Shown here: positions 1-11,135 of the stretch, in pieces | Position numbering within the stretch: position 1 is the first letter of the stretch | How the letters are laid out: every line of letters begins with the position of its first letter | Assembly: GCF_023159225.1 (NCBI RefSeq) | Contig: NC_063161.1 | Location: 77,662,267-77,726,266, forward strand | Direction: 5' to 3' | From: Perognathus longimembris pacificus | Lineage: Eukaryota > Chordata > Mammalia > Rodentia > Heteromyidae | Length of the DNA stretch: 64,000 nucleotides | Notes under the pieces: generated by a model | The model's database searches: none | Told to the model about the DNA's origin: nothing | Seen by the model: only the letters and a program-made list of their open reading frames with translations | Program-made: the position numbers and the translations under genes

Positions 1-216
1 CAAGCACAACCCAACAACCCAGGGCTCGCTCTGGGAGGCAGACCCCGCTAAAGTGCCCGTTGTAGGGGTCTCACAGTGCACAGGAGGGCGGGGCCCCGGC
101 GAAAGCGCCCGCTCTGGTAGGCGTGCCCTACACCGGTGGGCGGGGCCACAGCGACAGCACCTGCTGCCTTAGACACGCCTACACAGAAGGGAAGGAAGAC
201 CTACACACACCTCCAG
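1..216 (+). promoter_or_regulatory. L1 5' UTR / internal promoter remnant
   Basis: This GC-rich leader precedes ORF1 and contains repeated GGGCGGGGCC-like boxes near 87-96 and 138-147, suggesting GC-box (Sp/KLF) sites or remnants of promoter monomers. L1 5' UTRs carry an internal RNA polymerase II promoter; activity here is inferred from position only. Confidence 0.55.
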
Positions 217-1344
217 ATGCGCAAATCACAAAGAAACATAACTCAGTTCATCAAAGGACAAGCCACCTCGCCAGCTCCAAAAAGCAGCTCGACTGAAGAG
301 GAGATGGAGAATAAAAAAGCAAATGAGGCCATGTTAACAGGAATGATCGAAAGCGTCAGAAATGAAATCAGAAAACAATTCCAGGAGTTTAGAGCGGAAA
401 TCTGGAAGGACACCCAGGAAGCTAAGAAAGAAATGGAAGCAAAACTGGATACAATGCAAGCTGCCTTTAAAGAAAATCTCCACACCCTGAGAATTGAAAT
501 GCATGAAAAAATAGATTTAAAATACAACTCTTTAAAGGAAGAAATTTCCACGATCAGAGCTGATATGACAACCATGAATAGCTCTCTGACATCCATAAAC
601 TCCGCAATTGAAACCATAACACAAAGAGTTGACCATATGGAATCCAGAATCTCTCGCCTAGACGATGAAGCAGCTGACAACAACCAGAAAATGACCACAC
701 TCCAAGAAAAGGTGAAGCTTCAGGGAAGATTAATCCAGGAACTAATGGACAAAGACAAGAGATATAATCTGCGCATAATTGGAATAGAAGAAGGAGCCGA
801 ATATCAGAGCAGAGGGCTTAACCATGTCCTCAATAAAGTTATTGCAGAAAACTTCCCCAATCTCACAGGGGACCCCATCCAGGTAACCGAAGCCTATAGG
901 ACACCTGGCAGGCCAGACCCCAGGAAAACCACCCCAAGGCACATAATATTCAAGACTACAGACCTCAAGATTAAAGAGCAAATTCTGAATTCAGCCAAAG
1001 CGAAGAAGGAAACTTTTTTCAATGGGAAGAGGATTCGAATAACATCCGACTTATCCACACAAACTTACCAAGCTCGAAGTGAGTGGAAGAACACTATCCA
1101 AGTACTTCAGAATAACAACTTACAACCTCGGATCAAATATCCAGCGAAACTGGAGTTCACATTCGAAGGGAGAACCAGATCTTTCCACACCAAAGAGGAG
1201 CTAAAGGAGTATGTGAATAAAAAACCAGCCCTACAGCGAATATTAAGAGGGGAAGCCCACCCAACAGAGATCGTAAAAGACACACAGACAGAATCAGAAA
1301 GAAACTTCAATAGCCAAAGTCCAGCAGAAAGACCAGCTCACTAA
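217..1344 (+). CDS. L1 ORF1p, RNA-binding nucleic-acid chaperone
   Basis: ORF1p coats L1 RNA as a trimer and acts as a nucleic-acid chaperone in the cytoplasmic RNP. The frame is open from an ATG at 136, but the ATG at 217 (MRKSQRN) is preferred: it begins like other L1 ORF1 proteins and gives 375 residues, near the rodent length. Residues about 30-200 are a Lys/Glu-rich coiled coil with regularly spaced hydrophobics. The RRM-like core and C-terminal domain follow, with the family-typical segment NLRIIGIEEG around residue 185 and an AYRTPGR-like motif around residue 225. It stops at 1,342-1,344, about 54 bases before the ORF2 ATG. No internal stop or frameshift is seen. Usage of the 136 start instead cannot be excluded. 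Confidence 0.9.
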   Translation: MRKSQRNITQFIKGQATSPAPKSSSTEEEMENKKANEAMLTGMIESVRNEIRKQFQEFRAEIWKDTQEAKKEMEAKLDTMQAAFKENLHTLRIEMHEKIDLKYNSLKEEISTIRADMTTMNSSLTSINSAIETITQRVDHMESRISRLDDEAADNNQKMTTLQEKVKLQGRLIQELMDKDKRYNLRIIGIEEGAEYQSRGLNHVLNKVIAENFPNLTGDPIQVTEAYRTPGRPDPRKTTPRHIIFKTTDLKIKEQILNSAKAKKETFFNGKRIRITSDLSTQTYQARSEWKNTIQVLQNNNLQPRIKYPAKLEFTFEGRTRSFHTKEELKEYVNKKPALQRILRGEAHPTEIVKDTQTESERNFNSQSPAERPAH

Positions 1345-1398
1345 AGACAAGAAGAAGAAAAAAAAAAAAAAAACAGGAAAAAACAGCCCAACAAGAAA

Positions 1399-4300
1399 AT
1401 GGAAGGAGAAAAAACACCCTTATCCTTGATCTCTTTAAATATAAATGGCTTAAACTCCCCGATTAAGAGGAGCAGACTGGCATAATGGATCCGCAAACAA
1501 AAAGTTGACATCTGCTGTCTACAAGAGACCCACCTTACAGCAAGGGAAAAAAACAGGCTTCGAATGAAAGGATGGACCAAGATCTACCAAGCAAATGCAC
1601 CCACCAAAACGGCAGGTGTAGCCATTCTGATCTCAGACAAGCTGGACTTCTCTTTAAAGTCCACTCAAAAAGACAAAGAAGGACACTACATATTAATACA
1701 AGGAAAAATCCAGAATCAAGACATCACGGTGATAAATGTATACACACCGAACAAAAGAGGCCCGACATATGTCAAGCAAATTCTCACAGAATTACAGAGC
1801 AAGATAGATGCAAACACAATCATAGTGGGTGACTTTAATACTCCTCTCTCTCCAAGAGACAGATCCAACACCCAGAGGATTAGTAAGGGAGCTGAGGACC
1901 TAAATAACACCATTTCCCAAATGGATCTAACAGACCTATATAGAACCTTCCACCCTACAGAGACCCAATACACCTTCTTTTCAGCAGCCCATGGATCATA
2001 TTCCAAAATAGACCACGTCATAGCCCACACAAAGAACCTCAGCAAATACAAAAGTATTGACATCATCCCATGTATTATATCTGATCACAGTGGATTAAAG
2101 GTAACCCTCAACAACAAAGGATACCACAGAGCCTATACACACTCTTGGAGGCTAAACCCCACGCTGCTATCCAACACTTGGGCCACAGATCAAATTAAAG
2201 ATGAAATCAAGGAATTCATAAGCCACAATGACAAAGAAAACACATCACAAAGAAACCTATGGGACACAGCTAAGGCAGTACTGAGGGGCAAGATCATTGC
2301 CCTCAGCACCCACATTAAAAGAATGGAAGCAGAGCAGGTGAATACCCTCACGATGAAACTAAAACAACTGGAGAAACAAGAAATGACAGAATCTAAAACG
2401 ACTAGGAGGGGAGAGATCACAAAGATTAAAGAAGAGATAAATCTGATTGAAAATAGAAAGACCATTCAACAAATAAATAAGACTAAAAGCTGGTTCTTTG
2501 AGAAAATAAACAAAATTGACAGACCCCTTGCAAGACTTACAAAAAAAAGAAGAGAAGAGACTCATATTCGTAAAATCAGGGACTCCACAGGAAAAATTAC
2601 AACAAGTACACACGATATTCAAACAATCATAAGGAGCTATTTCCAAAACCTCTACTCAGCAAAAAACAATAATTCTACAGAAATGGATCAATTCTTAGAG
2701 AAGTACAAACTGCCCAAACTGAACCAAGAAGAAATAAATCAGCTAAATAAACCAATAACTTACGGTGAGATACAGGAGGTAATCAAGAACCTCCCTACTA
2801 AGAAAAGCCCAGGCCCAGATGGATTCACCAACGAATTCTACAAAACCTTTAGTGAGGAGCTAATTCCAATACTCCTCAAACTCTTCCGCGAAATAGAAAT
2901 GGAGGGAGAAATCCCAAACTCGTTCTATGAAGCTAATATCATACTAATTCCCAAACCAGGCAAAGACCCAACAAAAAAAGAGAACTACAGACCAATATCA
3001 CTAATGAACACAGATGCAAAGCTCCTCAATAAAATATTAGCTAATAGGATCCAGAAAGTGATCAAGAATATCATACATCATGACCAAGTAGGCTTCATCC
3101 CTCAGTCACAAGGATGGTTCAACATCCGTAAATCAATCAACGTAATTCACCACATAAACAGAACTAAAATCAAGAATCACATTGTTATCTCAGTCGATGC
3201 CCAAAAAGCCTTTGACAAAATACAACATCCATACCTATTAAAAGCTTTGGAGAGAACAGGAATAGATGGAACATTCCTCAAAACAATAAAAGCCATATAC
3301 AACAGACCAACTGCTAATATCATATTAAATGGAGAGAAACTTAAGTCATTCCCCCTAAAATCAGGAACAAGACAAGGATGCCCACTCTCCCCACTTCTGT
3401 TCAACATAGTGCTGGAATCCCTAGCCATAGCAATAAGGCAAGAGGAGGACATCAAAGGGATCCACATCGGCAAGGAAGAAATCAAGTTATCCCTATTCGC
3501 AGACGACATGATCTTGTATCTGAAGGACCCAAAAACCTCAGTACCCAAACTCCTACATCTAATAAACCAATTTGGCAAAGTAGCAGGATACAAAATCAAC
3601 CCACAAAAGTCAGCAGCTTTTCTGTACACCAGCAATAGACAAACAGAAAAGGAAATTATGGAAACAATTCCATTTACAGTAGCCAAAAAAAGAATAAAGT
3701 ACCTAGGGATCAACTTAACCAAGGACGTGACGGACCTATTCAATGAAAACTACAAAAATCTAATAAGGGAAATCAAAGAAGACACAAGGAGATGGAAAGA
3801 CCTCCCATGCTCATGGGTAGGCAGAATCAATATAGTGAAAATGGCCATATTGCCCAAATTGTTATACAAATTCAATGCAATACCTATCAAAATCCCAGCC
3901 ACATTCTTCACTGAAATAGAGAAACCAATCCATAAATTCATATGGAACAGCAAAAAACCTAGAATAGCCAAAGCAATTCTAGGCAAAAAAAGCAATGCAG
4001 GAGGTATCACAATACCTGACTTCAAGATCTACTACAAGGCCATCATAACAAAAACAGCATGGTATTGGTATAAAAACAGATCGGAAGACCAATGGATTAG
4101 AACTGAAGACCTAGAAATAAAACCGCACTCTTACAGCCAACTGATATTCGACAAAGGAGCTAAAGACATACAATGGAATAAACATAGCCTCTTCAACTAC
4201 TGGTGCTGGGAGAACTGGGCAGCCATATGCAGAAAACTCAAAGTAGACCCAAGCCTATCACCATGCACCAAGATCAACTCAAAATGGATCAAGGACCTCA

Positions 4301-5226
4301 ACATCAGACCTGAATCCTTGAAACTACTGAAGGACAGAGTAGGAAAGACACTAGAACTTATAGGCACAGGAAGGAACTTCCTGAATAGAGTCCCAGGGGC
4401 ACAACAAATAGGAGAAAGACTCGACAAATGGGACTACTACAAATTAAAAAGTTTCTGCACAGCTAAGGACATAGCCACCAAAATAGAAAGACAGCCAACG
4501 ATATGGGAAAGGATATTTACCAGCACAGCAACAGACAAAGGCCTGATATCGGTCATCTACAGAGAACTCAAAAAACTAAGCCCCTCCAAGCCCAATAAAC
4601 CTATTAGGAAATGGGCAAAAGAGCTAAAGAGAGACTTCACAAGAGAAGATATAAAAATGGCAAAGAAACATATGAGGAAATGCTCAACATCCCTGCTAGT
4701 AAAGGAAATGCAAATAAAAACAACCCTGAGATACCACCTCACCCCAGTTAGAATGGCCTATACTCTGAACTCAGGAAACAACAAATGCTGGAGGGGCTGT
4801 GGGGAAAGAGGAACCCTTCTCCATTGTTGGTGGGAGTGCAAATTAGTACAACCACTTTGGAGAACAGTATGGAGGTTTCTCAAAAAGCTCAATATAGACC
4901 TACCCTATGACCCAGCCATACCACTCCTAGGCATCTATCCTAAACAGCAAAATCCAAGATATCAAAAAGGCATTTGTACTACCATGTTTATCGCGGCACA
5001 ATTCACAATAGCTAAAATATGGAAACAACCCAGATGCCCCTCCACAGACGAATGGATCCAAAAAATATGGTACTTATACACAATGGAATACTACATAGCG
5101 ATTAGGAATGGTGAAATATTGTTATTTGCAGGGAAATGGTCGGAACTCGAACAAATAATGTTGAGTGAGACAAGCCTAGAACACAGAAAACAAAGGGGCA
5201 TGATCTCCCTGATATATGACTGTTAA
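1399..5226 (+). pseudogene. L1 ORF2p (endonuclease-reverse transcriptase) with one premature stop
   Basis: The ATG at 1,399 would open a 1,275-codon frame, the same length as human ORF2p. It contains the N-terminal LNING segment (Asn14), the endonuclease motif GDFNTPL and the SDHSGLK histidine motif. The RT catalytic FADD is at 3,496-3,507 (residues 700-703), and a C-terminal Cys/His box (C-x3-C, then H-x4-C) lies near 4,788-4,840. A TAA at 1,483-1,485 (codon 29) interrupts it. The remaining open frame starts at Met56 (1,564), which lacks endonuclease residues Asn14 and Glu43. A protein from that start could keep RT but not a working endonuclease. No other disruption is visible to the stop at 5,224-5,226. 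A sequencing error at codon 29 is possible. Confidence 0.93.
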
Positions 5227-5470
5227 CAAAGGGAGACGGAGAGACAGTAGAGACCAAGTCTGTGAATACTGTATATGTTCTTGATACATTGTATATTGCA
5301 TATATGTCAACCTGACCTAGACAAGGGATAGAAAAACAGGTTGTAAGATATCATAAGAAATGTACACACTGCCCAACTATGTAACTGCACCCTCTTTGCA
5401 CAACACCTTGTAAAAAAATTTATGTCCAATTAATAAAAAAAAATAAATAAATAAATAAAAAAAAAAAAAA
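5227..5470 (+). other. L1 3' UTR and A-rich tail
   Basis: The sequence after the ORF2 stop is AT-rich, has only a short purine stretch, and ends in an AATAAA-containing A-rich tract. Its last ~100 bases (AAGAAATGTAC..., TATGTAACTG...) match the ends of separate fragments near 12,700 and 58,900, showing they are L1 tails too. Confidence 0.85.
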
Positions 5471-5485
5471 GTAAAAATTAAAGAG

Positions 5486-5562
5486 TCGGGGCATACCTCA
5501 GGTGGTAGAGCATTTGCCTGGCAATAGTGAGGTCCTGAGTTCAAATCCCAGTACCGCCAAAA
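5486..5562 (+). repeat. ID-like tRNA-derived SINE monomer
   Basis: A-box-like GGTGGTAGAGC is followed by a B box (GAGTTCAAATCCC) and an A-rich tail, directly downstream of the L1 tail. Confidence 0.75.
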
Positions 5563-6065
5563 AAAAGTATATAAATAAAAGAAAAGAGGAAAAGAATTAG
5601 GGCTGGTTTCTCCCCCTTACCCTCTGATGGTAGCCAGATGAGGACAAGGGCTGTCCTTGATTGGATTGGAGTCGACATGAGGATTTCAAAAGAGGTCACC
5701 AACATAGCCTGGGAGCTCCAGGCTGCAGCTACAGCTCTGATTCATCACAACTCCTGTGTGCAAACTCCTTTTGTAGCGGGGCTTAGACATAGGTGGCTGC
5801 CCAGCACGTGGGTCACTGTCCAGCGTAGTCAGTGGGCTTGCTGCCTGAATGGTGAGCCCGGAGGCCTTGCCAGGAATGGAGCCTGTATCAGGCTGGTAAC
5901 TCGAGCACTGGCTGCATAGCTCAGTACCAGGGCCATGTCCTACCTTCAGAAGTGAACTTCTGGGGAGAGAAAATGCACTTTTCTTGGCCTCCTAAAAGGC
6001 ACCATAATTCCTAAAAATTTTCAAACCATTGCTCTTGTGTTTGGCATATACCTACAGTGATTCTT
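5563..6065. other. Intergenic stretch, nothing recognised
   Basis: A short open frame (5,638-5,919) has no recognisable domain. No repeat was identified by eye. Confidence 0.5.
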
Positions 6066-6304
6066 TTTTTTTGGTCAGTTGTGGGGCTTGAACTCAGGAC
6101 CTGGATGCTGTCCCTGAGCCTCTTTGTGCTCAGGGCTAGCGCACTATCAGTTGATCCACAATACCACTTCCGGTTTTTGAGTGTTTTATTTGGAGATAAA
6201 AGTCTCAGGGGGACTTTTCTGCCCAGACTGGCTTTGAACCACGGTCCTCAGATCTCATCTTCCTGAGTAGCTAGGGTTACAGGCGTGAGCCACCAGTGCC
6301 CAGC
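6066..6304 (-). repeat. 7SL-Geo composite SINE, antisense
   Basis: Read on the minus strand it begins with a 7SL-like head (CTAGCTACTCAGGAAG type) and ends with the Geo-type right half shared with the IDL-Geo SINEs. Confidence 0.8.
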
Positions 6305-6414
6305 TACAGTGATTTTTTCCCCCTATCTTAAGCACCTCGCAAAATGTTATTTTACTTCTTCCCAAAATTCTTCTCTGCTGTCCTGCTTTGGGTTCCTTTA
6401 TTTCCTTTGTTCAG

Positions 6415-6552
6415 TAGTTGCTGGGTGCTCACTTGGTTGGTTTTGTGAACTAGACTCTTGATCTATAGTCCACAGTGGCCCGGAACTCACAATCTTCCTG
6501 TCTCAGCCTCCCAAGTGCTGGGACTACAGGCATGCACCACCATGTACAGCCT
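6415..6552 (-). repeat. B1 (7SL-derived) SINE, antisense
   Basis: The segment contains CTCAGCCTCCCAAGTGCTGG and a GGCATGCACCACCATG end, typical of reversed B1. Confidence 0.75.
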
Positions 6553-6561
6553 TCTTCTCTG

Positions 6562-6652
6562 TTTTATACAGATGCAAAAAGTTGAGGCTCTGGCAAGGTT
6601 AAGCCGCTTGGCCAATGCCACACAGCTACTCAGCTGGAGCTCACCACAGATT
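6562..6652 (-). repeat. MIR fragment, antisense
   Basis: ACAGATG...GTTGAGGCTCTG and CACACAGCTACT match the reverse complement of the MIR core. This is an ancient mammal-wide SINE. Confidence 0.65.
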
Positions 6653-7020
6653 GGCTGATGTGGCGAAGTTGGGCTCCTGAGGTGGCCTTTGGGGCCCTGG
6701 GGCCTGTGGTGGTATCTGTCCTCACCTCTGTGGCCTGGGGAAGGGCTGAAGCAGGCTGGAGTAGAGGAATGGTGGAGGCCCATCCTTCCTGCTGCTCAGC
6801 CCCCAGCGGCTTCTGCCAGGTCCCCCAATTCTCACACTGGGGTGGTAGCTGCCCCAGCCTGTGTGCTCCACTGGGAAGGAGGCCCAGCCATCCTCAGAAT
6901 GATGGTCCTGGAGACAGACACCTCAACCCGCAAGACACCCCCTCACTCTGGAATTCGGTCTTTTCTTATAGCTGATCTTATTCTCCCAGGCCTCAGCCTC
7001 CCCCCAACACCAATATGCTA
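6653..7020. other. Intergenic stretch, nothing recognised
   Basis: GC-moderate sequence. Overlapping short open frames here show no protein features. Confidence 0.5.
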
Positions 7021-7121
7021 AGGAGGAGGAAAAGGAGGAGGAGGAGGAGGAGGAGGAGGAGGAGGAGGAGGAGGAGGAGGAGGAGGAGGAGGAGGAGGAG
7101 GAGGAGGGGGAGGGGGAGGGG
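7021..7121. repeat. (GGA)n / (GGGGGA)n microsatellite
   Basis: About 100 bases of nearly pure GGA repeats end in GGGGGA units. The purine-only strand could form G-quadruplex or triplex DNA. Confidence 0.97.
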
Positions 7122-7696
7122 TGCCGGGCTTGGGTCGCCTCCCCTTGGCACGGGGGTGTCAGGCTCTACTCTACTCTAACCGCTCCCTTTCTCACCCTCT
7201 CCCCTGGTCACCCGACCCGCAGGTAAGGCCAGAGTGGAGTGGGGGGCTCAGGAAAGACCTCAGGTGCACGCGGCCGTACGAGATCGCTTTACCTCCCTCC
7301 TTACCCGTGAAGAAAGCCAGGCATACGCGGATCTCGGAGACGCTTCAAGAGCAAATCTGATTTAATAAGGGAGGGGCTAGCAGCTGATATAGTAGGGGTG
7401 ACGAGAGAAGGGGTGATCGACCAAAGAGCTGGCGATAGGCTGACGAGCTTGTCATAGGACCCCCTCATGAGCTAACATCACTTGCTTAGCACCACCCCAG
7501 GGGTGAAAAGCCCGCGAGACTGGGGGGCACATGGGCTGGCGAGAAAGTTGGGGGGCTGGTTGCAAAGCCAGTTCTTCTGGTTCCGGACCCAGAGAATTGT
7601 GGCCTGCTTCCGCATTCCCCCCAGGGCTGGGGGAAAGGCATCGTCTCAGGAGCGCTCTCCATTGCCCTTCCCCCTCAAGGCCAAAGCTGAACCCCA
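7122..7696 (-). mobile_element. Probable endogenous retroviral solo LTR, antisense
   Basis: CpG-containing, non-repetitive sequence lies between two GGA arrays. On the minus strand it runs from TGGGGTTCAGC to CCCGGCA (TG...CA), with a TATA-like CTATATCA and an ATTAAA poly(A) signal about 25 bases further on. It is not linked to gag/pol sequence. Boundaries and class are uncertain; a class II-like LTR is my best guess. Confidence 0.5.
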
Positions 7697-7698
7697 AC

Positions 7699-7835
7699 GG
7701 AGGAGGAGGAGGGGGAGGGGGAGGGGGAGGGGGAGGGGGAAGGGGGGAGGAGGAGGAGGAGGAGGAGGAGGAGGAGGAGGGAGGAGGAGGAGGAGGAGGA
7801 GGAGGAGGAGGAGGAGGAGGAGGAGGAGGAGGAGG
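7699..7835. repeat. (GGGGGA)n / (GGA)n microsatellite
   Basis: About 137 bases of polypurine, with GGGGGA units first and then long GGA runs. Open frames through it (poly-Gly, poly-Arg, poly-Ser) are artefacts. Confidence 0.97.
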
Positions 7836-9456
7836 AAAAATCTAGAACAACACAGGAGATGAAGTCAGCTGCTGGCAGCTCAGGGAACAAGCGGGAGGGG
7901 CTGGGTTGCCCTGCGCCTTCCTTAATTCCTCCCTTCTTGTCTTCAGTTTTCTTCTGAGCCGAGCGCCTCGTGGAATTTTGACTTTGTTAAAGCCAAGCAG
8001 TAGAAAGCAAACAGCAGAACTGGCTCCGTCCTGGCAGCTGCTGGGGCCTCGGAGCTGGGCACAGCCCTGCTGACCCTCCTGGCCAGCCAGGTCCCCTGCA
8101 CTGGCCCTCGCCACTAGGAGTGGGGTGCACACTATCCTCCAAGCCCAAATCCCATTTCCAAACCCGGCACCTCTCCATTCCCACAGCCAGCCTCACAGTC
8201 AGTTCATAGCCGGGGAAACTGAGGCTCTGAAAGGAGAGGTCTCAAGGCAAGGAGGAGGCAGCTGAGATGAGAAGGTGGGGGAGGGGCTTGGAGTTCTCCC
8301 AGCTGCCTCCCTGGACACAATCCCAAAGGGATCAGGCCGCAAGGTCAAGGCCAAGGTCAAACAAGAGGCAGAAGGAGAACTGGGGTGTCCTCAGGACCAG
8401 GCCACCACAGCTGAGGAGCCACACCTGGGTGTAAGCAGATCCCCTGCAACCCTCTCTCTGCCCTCCCAGCACTGAGGGTCTCCCCAGCACCTCATTCTCT
8501 CCCTGGCACCCCCAAAGCCTGGTATCTCAGAACTCCCCGTGTCTTCCTCCACAGCACATGGCTGCCACCATCTGAGCCAGGAAGCCAGGCTGGCATACAG
8601 TGGGGCCCAGCCACACCAGGAAAGGGGTGCAGAGGGGAGGGAGGGGGCCGGTCATGGTACCTCACATGCCCAGGGTCGGGCTGCTTTGAAGCCCCCAGTG
8701 CCTGACTCAAAACTGCACTGACAGTTTCCACGCTGGCTGGGTGATGGGAAATGAACCTAGCACAGGAACTTCCTTCCCTTCCTCCTCTCCTCTGTCAGTG
8801 CCAGGAGCCTCCCCCCCCCCCCCCAGGCCTGTGAGACATGGGGAGGGGGAGGGGCAGGAGGAAGAGGAGGACAGAGAGAAACCCTCCACTCCTCAGGACA
8901 ATCCTGATCAGGATCGGGGCTCCATGTCACTGGTACAGGGTGGACATCAGGCACCCTGGCACAGAGCAGCCCAGCCCAGCTCTGCTCACCTGCCCTGGGC
9001 CTCACAGAGCGGAGTCAGGAGCCTGTGGACTGGGAGACCCTGTGGCATGGGAATCCCAGAGATGACGCCGGGAATCGCTTTTGATTAGCTGAGATTGGGG
9101 GAGAGAGGGTTCCAATCTCTACCTTCCTGGCTGAGCGTATAGGTATGAGCCCAATGCATACTATGGCTGGGGAAGTGTGTTTTGTCAAGCCCGCCCCCTC
9201 ACCTGGTGCACAGAGGGGAGTTTGGGAAGGGGTGAGCTGGGGAAGAGCTGTCCTGATGCCCACACACCTAGAGAAGGGGCCCCTTTGGAAGGAGAAAGTG
9301 TTGCACAGCTTTTATCTGGCCTGGTGTGTTCCTACTTTATTATTACTATTGTTGGCCTACAGGATTTATGGCTGTCGCCAGTATGAATTACCATCAACTG
9401 CTAGAATTTTTCAGGGTTTTCTTTTCCTCTTTTTTATCCCTTTCCTTCTTGCACGT

Positions 9457-9458
<2 letters not shown>
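7836..9458. other. Intergenic stretch, mostly unique
   Basis: Contains a 13-14-base C run near 8,812 and a short MIR-like piece near 8,205-8,245. No exon-like frame with recognisable protein similarity was found. Confidence 0.5.

Positions 9459-9505
<47 letters not shown>
9459..9505. repeat. (GT)n microsatellite
   Basis: An uninterrupted dinucleotide run of about 47 bases. Confidence 0.98.
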
Positions 9506-9507
<2 letters not shown>

Positions 9508-10017
9508 GATGGCATGACTGGGAAGGCCTCTAGCCCCCTCTTGTGGTAGCCAGGCCTCCCTGCACCCTGAGGTGGCTGTGTCTCTGGGTGTGGGTGAGTA
9601 TGTACTTGTCTTTCCACACACACATGTGTGTTTGGCTGGGTGCACTGGTGTGCCTGCTCACCATGAGGTGTCAGGTTACAGGGTGAAGAGGGGACTATGT
9701 CCTCTTAACCTTCCTGGAGACCTCATCTTGACTTTCCTCCATCTGCCTCAGCCCTATGGGTGATGGTCCTCCTCCAGGCTCTGATTGACAGATGTCTCAC
9801 CCTTCCGTTGCCCTTTTTCCATCCCCCTCTTCAGACTGCGGCCAGCTGTGCACCCCAGCCCCCGAAAATCCACCCTAACAAGCCCTCTACCCCACCTGAG
9901 AGCCAGAAATCTCCACTACATTAAGCTGATTGCTGATCAGCAAAACATGCCTCGTATGGGCCACCTCCCAGACCACAGTGTCCTATGCCAGTGTGCTGAG
10001 GCTTCTGCAAAACAGCA
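9506..10017. other. Intergenic stretch, nothing recognised
   Basis: No repeat or coding feature could be supported. Confidence 0.5.
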
Positions 10018-10205
10018 GGCATGGTACACAGTGCCTCACACTTGTAATCCTAGCCACTCAGGGGGCTGAGATCCAGAGGATCATGGTTTGAGGCCAGCCT
10101 AGGCAGAAAAGCTCGTGAGACTCTAGCTCCTTAACCAGCAAAAAGCAAAGCTGAAGGCATGGTTCATGTGAGAGAGTGCCAGTCAAGTACCACCATGCAA
10201 ACTAA
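10018..10205 (+). repeat. 7SL-Geo composite SINE, degenerate
   Basis: A 7SL-like head (CACTTGTAATCCTAGCCACT, then GAGGCCAGCCTAGGCAG) is followed by the linker and a decayed right half. Confidence 0.65.
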
Positions 10206-10606
10206 GATCAATAAAGGTCATGCCAACAAACCTAGGCTCAGTGCACCCCCACCCCGAGGCTGCGGAGGCCTGCAGAGGCCCCTGGGACAGTGCACAGGGC
10301 CCCTTCTGTTAGCAAGTAACCATCTACACCACCAAGTCCAGAGGAAAGAGCTTCAGCCAGGGGTGATAGAACTTCATAGAGATGGCACACAGCCGGCTTT
10401 TTAGGTTCCCAGGGATTCTCTGAAGTTGGGAAATCTGCTAGGGAGCCAGGACACACAGGCCATCCGGACCCCTTCCAGGACAGAGAGGACATTCTGCCTG
10501 TCCCCAACACCTGCTGCTCACAGCTACCCACCAGTCCTGATCCAGGGCTGGATCCCACAGAACCCACAGAACCCACAGAAACCACGGAAGCTCAGTGGTT
10601 CAGCCT
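10206..10606. other. Intergenic stretch, nothing recognised
   Basis: Ends in a short ACCCACAGA direct repeat near 10,555-10,585. No gene is supported. Confidence 0.5.
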
Positions 10607-10720
10607 GGCATGGTGGCGCATCCCGGTAATCCCAGCACTTGGGAGGCTGAGGCAGGAGGACTGAGTTCTAGGCCCACCTGGACTATGTGGCAAACCTTTG
10701 TCAGAGCCCGTGCTTGTGGC
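10607..10720 (+). repeat. B1 SINE
   Basis: GCCTGGCATGGTGGCGCAT and TAATCCCAGCACTTGGGAGG are classic B1/7SL sequence. Confidence 0.85.
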
Positions 10721-10792
10721 TGATCCCAGCTCTCCCGTCCATGTGTTGTGTGAGCTCAGGCATGTGTCTGTCCCTATCTGGGCCTGTCAAAT

Positions 10793-10850
10793 CAAAAGGT
10801 GCCATCTAAATAAAAATAAAAATAAAAATAACCCAAAAGGTGCCATCTAA
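10793..10850. repeat. 17-bp perfect direct repeat around an A-rich spacer
   Basis: CAAAAGGTGCCATCTAA occurs at 10,793-10,809 and 10,834-10,850. The spacer is 24 bases of AAATA-type sequence. This is the footprint expected of an L1-mediated insertion that kept only its tail. Confidence 0.8.
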
Positions 10851-10852
10851 GC

Positions 10853-11135
10853 CCTGGCACAGTGGCTCGTGCCAATAAACCGTCTCTCTACATGGAAGGC
10901 AGAAATAGGAGGTCTGTGGTTCAAGGCAAGCTCAGGAAAAAAAAAAAAGCTGACAAGACCCTCATGTCACCTCAACCAAAAAGTTGAACATGATAAGAGG
11001 GAGGCAGAGGTAGGAGGATCATAGTCCAAAGCCAGCCGCAAACAAAAGCTAAGTCCCTAGGTAAAAAATAAATGAGAAAGGGCTGGGGGCATGGCTCATG
11101 TGCCAGGTCCTGACCCAAAGCATGAGGGTGGGAGG
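10853..11135 (+). repeat. Trimeric-type SINE (7SL-7SL-tRNA), degenerate
   Basis: Two successive 7SL-like blocks (each ending near GGTTCAAGGCAAGC or TCCAAAGCCAGC) are followed by a tRNA-like GGCATGGCTCATG A-box region. The order resembles the antisense copies at 22,876, 26,818, 52,118 and 55,222. Confidence 0.5.

Larger units (their letters stand above)
1..5470 (+). mobile_element. Nearly full-length young LINE-1 (5' end cut by window)
   Basis: The element has a GC-rich 5' leader, ORF1, a short A-rich inter-ORF spacer, ORF2, a roughly 220-base 3' UTR and an A-rich tail with AATAAA near 5,432. The order is the standard mammalian L1 layout. Two long open frames point to a recent insertion. Because the element reaches base 1, its true 5' end and target-site duplication cannot be seen. 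One in-frame stop in ORF2 (1,483-1,485) makes this copy unlikely to be autonomous. L1 machinery of this kind would also have mobilised the many SINEs of the window. Confidence 0.95.

Noticed and set aside
136..216. N-terminal extension of L1 ORF1 from the ATG at 136
   Set aside because: The ATG at 217 gives the family-like start and length. The extension reads like translated 5' UTR.
5486..5562. Functional tRNA gene
   Set aside because: A and B boxes are present, but an A-rich tail and the lack of a tRNA fold mark it as a SINE. The same holds for the other ID/IDL heads.
7482..7890. Poly-Gly, poly-Arg and poly-Ser open frames
   Set aside because: They are translations of the GGA array and the neighbouring LTR in different frames.
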